A stretch of DNA of 53,610 bases, taken from Microvirga sp. KLBC 81. GTDB lineage: Bacteria > Pseudomonadota > Alphaproteobacteria > Rhizobiales > Beijerinckiaceae. Positions 24,540-32,234 of this stretch are shown here, one piece after another. The DNA lies in assembly GCF_003075415.1 (NCBI RefSeq), contig NZ_QDAH01000041.1:1-53610 (forward strand). Direction: 5' to 3'. Below the pieces are notes generated by a model. The model had not been told where the DNA came from. It worked only from the letters and a program-made list of their open reading frames with translations, and did no database searches. The position numbers and the translations under genes were made by a program. Within the stretch, counting starts at the first letter, position 1; each line of letters starts with the position of its first letter.

Positions 24540-25598
24540 GTGCTGTCGCGCAGAAGATTCGTGCAACTGGTCGGACTTCTTCCCTTCCTTAGTACTGCGT
24601 CGCACGCTCGTGCCGCCCAGGGCAGCTTCTACTACAAAGGTCCGCGGAGCGACCACTTTGATGGGCAGCGCTTCTTCAACCCCGGCGGAGAACGCTCCCG
24701 CAGCTTTGTCGAGTTCCTCCATTGGCGGCTCACCAAGCGGGCAGTGCCCTGGCCTGAGGTTTACCCGAGCCCGTTCCAGGACACGCCTCCAGCACGCGTT
24801 GGGAGGCATGATCTGCGCATCAGCTTCGTCGGGCATGCGACCTTCCTGATCCAGATCGCGGGTCACAACATCCTCACGGATCCGATCTGGTCCGAGCGAG
24901 CCAGTCCTGTGCCGTTTGCCGGACCGCGGCGATACAACCGGCCGGGCATTCCGTTCGACCGCTTGCCCCGGATCGATACGGTGCTCATCTCGCACAACCA
25001 CTACGATCACCTGGACTTGCCCACCCTCGTGCGTCTCTGGGAGCGGGATCGACCGAGGATCGTGGCCCCGCTCGGCAACGACACCATCATCCGGACTCAC
25101 GATCCGAACCTCGCTGTGACGGCTCTGGATTGGGGGGATCGCATTGCACTCGCGCCTGATCTTCAGGTGTTCGGCGAGCCGGCCCATCACTGGTCCGCTC
25201 GGGCCACCAATGACCGCAACCATGCGCTCTGGGCGTCCTTCGTGGTGCGCGGCGGCGGTCATGCAATCTACTTTGCAGGCGATACCGGGTTTGGTGGTGG
25301 CCGGCACTTTCGCGCTATTGCGGCCCGACACCCTCGCCTTGATGTCGCTCTTCTGCCCATCGGCGCTTACGAACCCCGCTGGTTCATGGCGCCTCATCAC
25401 ATGAACCCCGAGGAGGCGGTTCACGCTTTCCGCATTCTTAAGGCCAAGTCCGCCTTGGGTTGTCACTGGGGAACCTTCAGGCTCACAGACGAAGGCGTTG
25501 ACCAACCGCCTCAAGATCTTGCCACCGCTCTTCGGGCAGGAAGGATCTCTGCTCATCGCTTTATCGCGATGCGACCAGGGCAGGTCTGGACAACCTGA
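24540..25598 (+). CDS. Tat-exported metallo-beta-lactamase-fold hydrolase
   Basis: A 352-residue protein of the UlaG/NAPE-PLD-like branch. I take GTG at 24540 as start because AAGGGG precedes it and the Tat motif SRRRFVQLVG then begins at residue 3. The signal ends near SHARA (about residue 25). The metal site includes H152, H154, D156 and H157 in SHNHYDHLD, then FAGDTGFGG and CHWGTF. It should be a folded, metal-loaded periplasmic hydrolase; family members act on phosphodiesters or lactones. No neighbour hints at the substrate. Confidence 0.85.
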   Translation: MLSRRRFVQLVGLLPFLSTASHARAAQGSFYYKGPRSDHFDGQRFFNPGGERSRSFVEFLHWRLTKRAVPWPEVYPSPFQDTPPARVGRHDLRISFVGHATFLIQIAGHNILTDPIWSERASPVPFAGPRRYNRPGIPFDRLPRIDTVLISHNHYDHLDLPTLVRLWERDRPRIVAPLGNDTIIRTHDPNLAVTALDWGDRIALAPDLQVFGEPAHHWSARATNDRNHALWASFVVRGGGHAIYFAGDTGFGGGRHFRAIAARHPRLDVALLPIGAYEPRWFMAPHHMNPEEAVHAFRILKAKSALGCHWGTFRLTDEGVDQPPQDLATALRAGRISAHRFIAMRPGQVWTT

Positions 25599-25773
25599 TG
25601 CGGGCGTAATGTCTGCGTCGGGCCAAACTAGGAGGCAGAGCAGAGTTAAACCAACGTCTGCTCACGCCACCAATGCGGAAATCCGGATAAGGTCTGCACG
25701 TGTCACAGGCATTCGAAAACAGCTTTCGGAAGAACATTACTTATTCAGGCCGTCTGCCAGGCAGCCCTCCAGA

Positions 25774-26598
25774 TCAACCACCCTTCACCGCACCAGCCGT
25801 CAAACCGGCAACGATCTGACGCTGAGCGATCACGGTGAGTACGAGCACCGGCAAGGTTACGATCAGAGCCGCCGCGGCCAAGGGCCCCCAACTCAGCTGC
25901 TCGAAGGACAGCATGTTGTAGACGGCCACTGGCAAGGTGCGGGTCTCTCGCCCAGCCAGCACCACCCCGAACACGAAGTTGTTCCAGGAGAAGATCACCG
26001 CGAGAATGAAAGCAACCGTGATGCCCGGTTTCGCGATTGGGAGCGCAACGTAGCGGAACACCTCCCAACGGCTGGCGCCATCAATGACAGCCGCTTCCTC
26101 AAGTTCGAGCGGGGTCGTCTCGAAATAGCCGATCATGATCCAGATGACGATCGGAACTGTAATGACCAGGTGGGCGATGATCTGCGGCACGAGCGTCCCC
26201 ATAAGCCCCAGCCATTGAAACAGCAGAAAAAGCGGGATGAGATACGACAGGCCCGGAGTCATGCGGGCGATGAGCACGACGATGGCAGCCTTGGTGGCCC
26301 GCATGCGCGCGATGCCGTAACCAGCCGGAACGCCGATCAGGAGAGCAAGCCCGGTCGCGGCGCCGGTCACGATCAAGCTGTTGAGGAAGAACAGCCCGAA
26401 ACGGTTCGCCTCGAACACACCAGTATAGTTTTTCCAGGCGAAGCGCTCAGGGATCAGGATGGGCGGATAGGCGGCGTTATCAACTTCATACTTGAGAGAG
26501 AGTGAGAGCATCCAAAGAAAGAACAGGATGGCTGGCGACACCAGCACTACGCCAGCGAACAACATGCCAAGCGAGTTCAGAAGCCTTCTTGACGTCAT
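25774..26598 (-). CDS. MalG-type carbohydrate ABC transporter permease
   Basis: A 274-residue inner-membrane protein with six helices and the EAA loop (LELEEAAVIDGASRWEVFRYVALPIAKPG), which docks on the ABC ATPase. GGGGGAG precedes the ATG at 26598, which overlaps the stop of the MalF-type gene by 4 bp. It pairs with that permease and the binding protein upstream. No MalK/UgpC-type ATPase is in the cluster, so a shared ATPase from elsewhere must drive it. Confidence 0.9.
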   Translation of the reverse strand: MTSRRLLNSLGMLFAGVVLVSPAILFFLWMLSLSLKYEVDNAAYPPILIPERFAWKNYTGVFEANRFGLFFLNSLIVTGAATGLALLIGVPAGYGIARMRATKAAIVVLIARMTPGLSYLIPLFLLFQWLGLMGTLVPQIIAHLVITVPIVIWIMIGYFETTPLELEEAAVIDGASRWEVFRYVALPIAKPGITVAFILAVIFSWNNFVFGVVLAGRETRTLPVAVYNMLSFEQLSWGPLAAAALIVTLPVLVLTVIAQRQIVAGLTAGAVKGG

Positions 26599-27536
26599 GC
26601 TCCCCCCTGCACGTCGGTCCACTTCGTCCTCTGACGGAGATGGAGCATCAGAAGCGACAGGGCGATAACGATCACGAAGAATACGACTGCAATGGCAGAT
26701 CCGTAGCCCACGTCGTAGTAGGCGAATGCGACGCTGTACAGGTAGAGGTTGATCGTTTCCGACGCTGTTCCGGGCCCGCCCTGAGTGATGGCGTAGATGA
26801 TGTCGAAGCTCTTCAGGGCATCGATGGTCCGGATGATCACGGCAACCATGAGAAACGGCGCGATCATCGGCAAGGTGATATAGCGGAATTTCTGAACCGC
26901 GCTGGCTCCGTCGATGGCAGCGCTCTCATACGGTTCCGATGGAATGGCCGCAAGGCCGCCAAGCACGATCAGCATCACGAGCGGTGTCCACTGCCATGTC
27001 TCGACGAGAACCAGGGACGGGATCACCGTCAAAGGATTGAAGACCCAAGCCTGAGGCCCGATCCCGACCAGCGACAGGAGATAGTTGAGCACCCCTAGTT
27101 GGGGATGGAACATCATCGTCCATACAAGTGCAATGGCCACGGGTGTCGCCATCATCGGCATGATGAACAACCCGCGCAGAATGCCTCTGAACGGCAAACG
27201 TGAATTGAAGACCAAGGCGGCCAAGGTTCCAAGGATCAACGGCAGGACGACGGCAAGAAACGTGTAGATGAACGTGTGGACAACCGATGTCAGGAAACGC
27301 TCATCCGATACCAGCCGCAGATAGTTGGTCAGGCCGGCAAAGCGGCGAGCCCCGCCAACCGTCCATTCGTGCAGGCTCATCCAGACTGTGAAGACCCAGG
27401 GAAAGACGATAACCGAGCCCACCACGGCAACCGCAGGCACGACGAATGGCCAGTACGAGCTTCGCGGGCGAGCGCCCCCAACGGGCGCTGCCTCCTTTAT
27501 CTCTCCAGGCTGTCGCTCAACGATGGTCGCCATCAA
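26595..27536 (-). CDS. MalF-type carbohydrate ABC transporter permease
   Basis: A 313-residue permease with about six membrane helices after a ~25-residue cytoplasmic lead. Its EAA loop is EPYESAAIDGASAVQKFRYITLPMIAPF. Its start, MM at 27536 or 27533, lies 39 bp after the binding-protein stop. It forms a heterodimer with the MalG-type permease. The expected cargo is an oligosaccharide, polyol or sugar acid, and the aldolase/kinase genes across the divergent promoter hint at a sugar acid. Confidence 0.9.
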   Translation of the reverse strand: MMATIVERQPGEIKEAAPVGGARPRSSYWPFVVPAVAVVGSVIVFPWVFTVWMSLHEWTVGGARRFAGLTNYLRLVSDERFLTSVVHTFIYTFLAVVLPLILGTLAALVFNSRLPFRGILRGLFIMPMMATPVAIALVWTMMFHPQLGVLNYLLSLVGIGPQAWVFNPLTVIPSLVLVETWQWTPLVMLIVLGGLAAIPSEPYESAAIDGASAVQKFRYITLPMIAPFLMVAVIIRTIDALKSFDIIYAITQGGPGTASETINLYLYSVAFAYYDVGYGSAIAVVFFVIVIALSLLMLHLRQRTKWTDVQGGA

Positions 27537-27575
27537 CGCGCTCCACCATGGCAGCCCTCCTCATGCAAGCGGTCA

Positions 27576-28910
27576 TCAGGCCTTTTCGCTGCGCTCGAGA
27601 ATCGGCTTGAATTGCTCCGTTGCTTTCTTCATCTCTGTGGCTGGATCAGCTCCCGCCAAGAGATTGGTGAGGCCAATGCCGATGATGTCGCGGAACTCGG
27701 TGACCGGCTGAACGACGGGGAGACCGAGCTTGCTGATCTTGCCGGATTCCACCACCGCGTCGATCCAGGCCGGTGGCATCTTCACGCCCTTGCGGACTTC
27801 CGGATCGTTGAGAATCGAGTTGCGGAACGGAACGCCGCCGCCGGCTTGCAGAAGACGAGCGCCCATCAGTTTCGAAACGGCCCATTGGCAGTAGAGATAG
27901 GCCGCCTCCTTGTTCTTGCTGGCGGCGGTAACGGCGATGCCATCCCCGAACGTTGCCGAGGCCTGCGCCTTCGGCCCGCGCGGCATGACCCCATAGCCAA
28001 CCTTTCCGACGACCCGTGACTTGTCCGGGTCCTCAAGGGGCGGCGCAAAGCCGACGCCATCGAGCCACATGCCGATCTTTCCTTGTAGGAAGGCTGACTG
28101 ACATTCCGACCAGTTAAAGCCGGAAACTCCCTGGGGGGCCGATTTCGAGAGGAGGCGCTGGTAAAGCCGCGCAGCTTCAATGGCCTCCGGCGTATCGGTC
28201 ATCAGATTACCATTCGCATCGACAGGATCGACGCCATAGCCGAGCAGGAAGCTCGTCCAGACGGGAACGTTGGCGTTCTTCAAGCCACGGGCCACGAACC
28301 CGTAGGTCCCCTCCTTCGGGTCGGTCAGAGCTTCCGCCACTTTCACCATCTCGTCGAAGGTCTGAGGATAGGCGAGCCCTTTCTTCGCGAAGAGATCCTT
28401 GTTCCAATAAACCATCCAGTAGTCGACGGAGAACGGCAGTGACAGCATCTGGCCCTGCGGGTTCTTCGCATAGAGCAGCCCGGCCTGAGAGAAGTCGCTT
28501 TCGGTCAGGCTGGGATCCGTCAGTTCCGGGTTCTTCAGGAAAGCGCTGATGTCGGCCAGCCAGTTGGCTTTTTCGAACTGACGCTTCTGGACATGATAGC
28601 TGATGTGGATAACGTCGAAGCTCGGGCTGCCGGAGTTCAGCTCGATCACGGCCTTCTGCCGCTGCTGCTGTTCCGGCGTCTGCTCGGACGAAACCTGAAT
28701 CCCCGTGAGATCGGTGAACTCCTTCTCATATTTCTGCAGGACCTCGCCGCGCGGACTCTTGACGAGATTCACGCCGATCTTGGTACCGGCATATTTCTTC
28801 CAGTTCACATCAGCAAAGGCAGGCCCCGTGCCGCCGAGGCCGTATGCGGTTGCGACCGCGCTGCTTGCCAGGAATGTGCGACGCGTGAGCGAGCCAAAGG
28901 TCTTGGCCAT
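27576..28910 (-). CDS. Tat-exported family 1 extracellular solute-binding protein
   Basis: A 444-residue binding protein of the carbohydrate type. The N-terminus has a Tat-like signal (SLTRRTFLASSAVA, cleavage near AFA at about 33). The fold shows typical blocks (SFDVIHISYHVQKRQFEKANWLADISAFL, PFSVDYWMVYWNKDLFAKKGL, FLQGKIGMWLDG). Export in folded form is not rare for this family in Rhizobiales. It is the first gene of the leftward transporter operon, directly across the palindromic operator from the aldolase gene. The ligand is unknown. Confidence 0.9.
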   Translation of the reverse strand: MAKTFGSLTRRTFLASSAVATAYGLGGTGPAFADVNWKKYAGTKIGVNLVKSPRGEVLQKYEKEFTDLTGIQVSSEQTPEQQQRQKAVIELNSGSPSFDVIHISYHVQKRQFEKANWLADISAFLKNPELTDPSLTESDFSQAGLLYAKNPQGQMLSLPFSVDYWMVYWNKDLFAKKGLAYPQTFDEMVKVAEALTDPKEGTYGFVARGLKNANVPVWTSFLLGYGVDPVDANGNLMTDTPEAIEAARLYQRLLSKSAPQGVSGFNWSECQSAFLQGKIGMWLDGVGFAPPLEDPDKSRVVGKVGYGVMPRGPKAQASATFGDGIAVTAASKNKEAAYLYCQWAVSKLMGARLLQAGGGVPFRNSILNDPEVRKGVKMPPAWIDAVVESGKISKLGLPVVQPVTEFRDIIGIGLTNLLAGADPATEMKKATEQFKPILERSEKA

Positions 28911-28986
28911 TGTCAGTTCCCTCCCTGTTTCACCGTAACGGCCCTTTGGGCTCTTTTCTGTGCTTGCAACAGATTAAGCACCGAGT

Positions 28987-29009
28987 AACATGTTAGTGTC
29001 AACACAACA
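28987..29009. promoter_or_regulatory. Palindromic operator candidate in the divergent promoter
   Basis: ATGTTAGTGT and ACACAACAT form a nearly perfect inverted repeat around CA, with one extra base in the left arm. It lies midway between the binding-protein gene and the aldolase gene. The GntR/FCD regulator encoded nearby is the natural candidate to bind it and control both transcripts. The ATG at 28990 falls inside it, which argues against that codon as the aldolase start. Confidence 0.5.
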
Positions 29010-29046
29010 TTTGATCAGGCCTCATTTCAGGCCTCTGGAGGCTCTC

Positions 29047-29934
29047 TTGTCCCTCAGCTTCGGCATCAGTCCCGCTCTCGTCACCCCTTTTGCGGAGGGT
29101 AAAGTAGATGTTCAACGTCTCGCCCATCACGCGAAGGACTGCCTCGCCCGGGGCTGCCGAACAGCGACGATCTTCGGGACGACCGGCGAAGGCCCTTCCG
29201 TAGGTGCTGCTGAGCGGGAGCGTGTCGCCAACGACCTCATCAGCCTCGGCGTTCTGCCGGAACAACTGGTCGAGGGCGTCATCGCCTGCTCGCTGGAGGA
29301 GGCCGCTTACAGCACAAGCCAAGCCCTGCGCCGTGGCGCTCATGCCGTCCTTCTGGCGCCACCCTTCTATTTCAGGCCAGCTGCCGACGAGGCCGTCTTC
29401 GCTTGGTATGCGGCGGTTTTCGAAGCGGTCGGCAGCGATCTTCGGGATGTGATTCTTTATCACATCCCCGGCATGACCGGCGTGCCATTGTCGCACAATG
29501 TCATCGCTCGCCTCGTGGAGCGCTATCCTCACGCGATCAGGGGCGTGAAGGACAGCGCATGCGATCCCGAGGCGACATTCGCCTTGATCAAGGCATTTCC
29601 TCACCTCGATATTCTCGTTGGCGACGAAACATACTTGGGGCGTGCCTGTGCGGCTGGGGCCGCGGGCTCCATCTGCGGCGTTGCCAATATTCTTCCCGAG
29701 GCCGTGATCGCCTTGGCAGAGAATGGACGTGATGACCCTCGCATTGTCAGCCTTGTTCAGGAGATCACACGCCATTCCGTGGTTCCGATGGTGAAGGCGC
29801 TCGTGGCATATGCAAGAGGAGACGTCGTCTGGGCGGCAGTCAGACCGCCTCTCTCTACTCTGGACCAGCAGAGTATTGCCCAAGCCGTCGAGCTGCTCGA
29901 GCCTTTTGGGCTCTCAGCGAGTGCAATTGAATGA
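29047..29934 (+). CDS. DapA-family aldolase/dehydratase (DHDPS/N-acetylneuraminate lyase fold)
   Basis: A 295-residue class I lyase. Conserved residues are T45-T46 in FGTTGEGP, Y138 in LYHIPG and the Schiff-base Lys K168 in GVKDSACD. A TTG start at 29047 has GGAGG 6 nt upstream; the ATG at 28990 lies in the palindrome. As a true dapA would sit with lysine genes, this is more likely a 2-keto-3-deoxy sugar acid aldolase or dehydratase that yields pyruvate plus an aldehyde. The gene overlaps the regulator that follows (ATGA). Confidence 0.85.
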   Translation: MSLSFGISPALVTPFAEGKVDVQRLAHHAKDCLARGCRTATIFGTTGEGPSVGAAERERVANDLISLGVLPEQLVEGVIACSLEEAAYSTSQALRRGAHAVLLAPPFYFRPAADEAVFAWYAAVFEAVGSDLRDVILYHIPGMTGVPLSHNVIARLVERYPHAIRGVKDSACDPEATFALIKAFPHLDILVGDETYLGRACAAGAAGSICGVANILPEAVIALAENGRDDPRIVSLVQEITRHSVVPMVKALVAYARGDVVWAAVRPPLSTLDQQSIAQAVELLEPFGLSASAIE

Positions 29935-30605
29935 CCATGGCCCGCCAAGCGCCTCGCACCGAACTCAAACTACGGGAGCGCGCCTATGACGCATTTACGG
30001 AACATCTGCTGCGCAGCGAGATCAAGCCCGGTCAGTTCGTCACCCAACGTGAGCTCGTGGTCCTTACAGGACAGCCGCTAGGAGCAATCCGGGAACTGAT
30101 CCCGCGCCTTGAGGCCGAAGGGTTGATCATCACGGTCCCACAGCGTGGACTGCAGATCCTGCCTCTCGATATAGGCTTGATCCGCAATGCATTTCAGTTT
30201 CGAATGATTCTGGAACGGGAAGCCGTTGCATCCTTCACACAGAGCGCGAGCGACGCAGCAATCGAGCAGATCGAAGCCGCGCATCGCTCGATTGTTGCAT
30301 CGGCGCAAAAAGGCATGACGGATGCGCTTGTGGCCGAGGCTCAGCGGGTTGACCGCGAATTTCACGAGAAAATCGTGGACGAACTCAACAATGATATCAT
30401 CTCGAAAGCCTACCGCGTGAACTGGATCAAGGTGCGGCTCATCCGTCAGAGTGAAACGAGTCTCGACGAAGACCTTGTGATACCGGTGATGCATGAACAC
30501 CTCGCCATCATCGCCGCAATGAAGCGGCGAGATCCTGCTGCTGCCGTGGAGGCTGCCGTCGCGCATATCATGAATGCCCGTTCGCGAGCCCTTAAGCTGG
30601 AGTGA
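29931..30605 (+). CDS. GntR-family regulator (FCD subfamily)
   Basis: A 224-residue regulator with an N-terminal winged helix (about 10-75; LKLRERAYDAFTEHLLRSEIKPGQFVTQREL, PLGAIRELIPRLEAEGLI) and a C-terminal all-helical FCD domain (about 85-220) that usually binds a carboxylic or sugar acid through a metal (ligand candidates D/H in RVDREFHEKI and MHEHL). Its ATG overlaps the aldolase stop. It probably represses the divergent operons through the palindrome at about 28990 until a sugar-acid inducer binds. Confidence 0.9.
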   Translation: MTMARQAPRTELKLRERAYDAFTEHLLRSEIKPGQFVTQRELVVLTGQPLGAIRELIPRLEAEGLIITVPQRGLQILPLDIGLIRNAFQFRMILEREAVASFTQSASDAAIEQIEAAHRSIVASAQKGMTDALVAEAQRVDREFHEKIVDELNNDIISKAYRVNWIKVRLIRQSETSLDEDLVIPVMHEHLAIIAAMKRRDPAAAVEAAVAHIMNARSRALKLE

Positions 30606-30685
30606 CGGTCTTCGTGCACTCCCTCACACTGTCGATGCAGTCGCCCTGCCCGACGACAGCTGTTGAAACGACCCGGACGGTATCG

Positions 30686-31645
30686 ATGAACGAAAAGCCT
30701 GTAATCTGTCTCGGTTGCGCCTTCTGGGACACCATCTTCAAGGTCGATCATATCCCCGATCATGGCACCAAGATATTACCCGAGAAAGCCGTTCAGGCTG
30801 CATCCGGAATGGCGACGGCAGCCGCCATTACAATCGCTCGCCTTGGCGGACATGTCGAACTCTGGGCCCGCATCGGCGACGATCCAGTCGGCGACAGCTT
30901 CCTGCTCGACCTGTCACAAGAGGCTGTCCGGACCGATCATATTCGCCGGATCAAGGATGCCCGTACAGCATTCTCCACTATTCTCGTCGACAGTGCCGGC
31001 GAAAGGCTGGTCGTACCCTACACCGATTCATCACTGGAGAATGATCCGGGTTGGCTGCCTCTTGGTGAGATCGCGGAAGCGAGCGCCGTTCTTGTCGACA
31101 TGCGGTGGCTGGAAGGAGCGAGAGCCGTTTTGCTGGAGGCACGCCGTCACGGCATCCCAACCATTCTTGATGCTGATATCGCGCCTCCGGAAGCGCTCCG
31201 GGAGATGATCTCGCTTGCAGATCACGTTCTGTTTTCGGAGCCCGCATTGCTTTCCCTCACAAGCAGAGGAACGCCCAGAGAGGCCTTGCTGGAGGTTGCA
31301 GGGAATCTTCGGGCGGAAGTCGTGGGTGTAACACTGGGCGCAGCTGGTGCATTGATATGGCAGCGCGAACAATCGGAGGGCACTTTATATGAGCTCCCAT
31401 CCTTACCAATTCGCGCCATGGATACCTTGAATGCCGGCGACGTCTGGCACGGTGCATACGTCTATGGTCTGGTCAATAATTGGGGGGTCTTGCGGTCTGC
31501 GCAGATCGCCAACGTCGCGGCTGCCATCAAATGCGAGTCTTTCGGAGGCCGTCTCGGCTCTCCCCGGCTCCCTGAACTGCTCGAGCGAAGTCAGGCTCTC
31601 CAACCACCATTCGCAAATATCCAGGGTTTGCATCCTCAGTTCTAG
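30686..31645 (+). CDS. PfkB-family carbohydrate kinase
   Basis: A 319-residue ribokinase-fold kinase. The N-terminal block has G-rich substrate contacts (QAASGMATAAAITIARLGG, 38-55). The catalytic Asp is D252 in DTLNAGDVWHGAY; the first Gly of the usual GAGD anion hole is Asn (N249). The stretch at about 136-190 (VDMRWLEGA, ILDADIAPPEALREM, FSEPAL) recalls E. coli YihV, the sulfofructose kinase. I chose ATG 30686 because the longer frame from 30602 adds 28 residues without character. It likely phosphorylates the sugar or sugar acid handled with the upstream aldolase. KDG-like or YihV-like substrates are both possible. Confidence 0.85.
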   Translation: MNEKPVICLGCAFWDTIFKVDHIPDHGTKILPEKAVQAASGMATAAAITIARLGGHVELWARIGDDPVGDSFLLDLSQEAVRTDHIRRIKDARTAFSTILVDSAGERLVVPYTDSSLENDPGWLPLGEIAEASAVLVDMRWLEGARAVLLEARRHGIPTILDADIAPPEALREMISLADHVLFSEPALLSLTSRGTPREALLEVAGNLRAEVVGVTLGAAGALIWQREQSEGTLYELPSLPIRAMDTLNAGDVWHGAYVYGLVNNWGVLRSAQIANVAAAIKCESFGGRLGSPRLPELLERSQALQPPFANIQGLHPQF

Positions 31646-31755
31646 AGCATCGTGCGGAACCGAAGGTCCGCTCTCAACGATGCTCTCATTGAAGGAGAAA
31701 GCATCGGATGGGTCCCAAAAGTGCAAATCCACTTTTCACGTCCGATGCTGTAGAA
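31644..31755 (+). repeat. Two-hairpin repeat family A, copy 1
   Basis: The first hairpin joins AGCATCGT to ACGATGCT (31647-31684). The second joins AGCATCGGA to TCCGATGCT (31700-31749) around CCAAAAGTG. It begins at the stop of the PfkB gene and may serve as its terminator. It is the same family as the copies at 40414-40549 and 49737-49872; here the first hairpin is shortened and the inner arm more degenerate. Confidence 0.75.
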
Positions 31756-32054
31756 CAGAGTGATACAGCGTCTCCAAACCTGTGAAGCAGCTTCCATAGA
31801 GGTCAGGATATCCCCAAACTCGCTGCGCTTTTACCCCACGGCCGCGTGTTAGGAACGATGCGAAGGCGTGACAGATGGGAAATTAGCAATGTCGCTGCTG
31901 TTGCGCTGTAAAGACAGCGACCACGTAAGATCGCTACAGCGGAAGCACACCATGAAATCGCAGGCGGTGTTACGCCGGTGTTATCCTGGATGAACAAGCC
32001 AAACTCGCGGGAACAAGCTAGCTTTATAAGATCCTGATTTTGCAAGGAGATAAA
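31756..32054. other. Non-coding interval before tRNA-Arg
   Basis: About 300 bp with no supported gene. It has several small inverted repeats, and its right end is downstream of the tRNA 3' end. I looked for an integrase gene or a repeated tRNA tail that would mark an integration site and found none. Confidence 0.4.
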
Positions 32055-32131
32055 TGGCGCGCCCGAAAGGATTCGAACCTCTGACCCCCAGATTCGTAGT
32101 CTGGTGCTCTATCCAGCTGAGCTACGGGCGC
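32055..32131 (-). tRNA. tRNA-Arg (anticodon ACG)
   Basis: A full 77-nt cloverleaf on the minus strand: acceptor GCGCCCG/CGGGCGC, D arm AGCTCAGCTGGATAGAGC, anticodon stem CCAGA/TCTGG with loop CTACGAA (anticodon ACG, normally read as ICG), T arm with GGTTCGAATCC, discriminator G and an encoded CCA (32055-32057). It reads CGU, CGC and CGA arginine codons. Confidence 0.97.
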
Positions 32132-32234
32132 TTGGTCGGCCGGTCGTTGCGAGAAGCAACATCAGCCGAGGCGGGTGACTTAAAGGGTTCTGACGCGCTT
32201 GGCAAGCCTCCTTTGAAGAGATTTTGCACAAAGC

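Noticed and set aside
25774..31645. Sulfoquinovose (sulfo-EMP) catabolism suggested by the YihV-like kinase
   Set aside because: No isomerase YihS, aldolase YihT or glycosidase YihQ is in the locus; similarity of one kinase is not enough.
31756..32131. tRNA-Arg as an integration site for a mobile island
   Set aside because: No integrase gene and no second copy of the tRNA 3' end was seen in the window.
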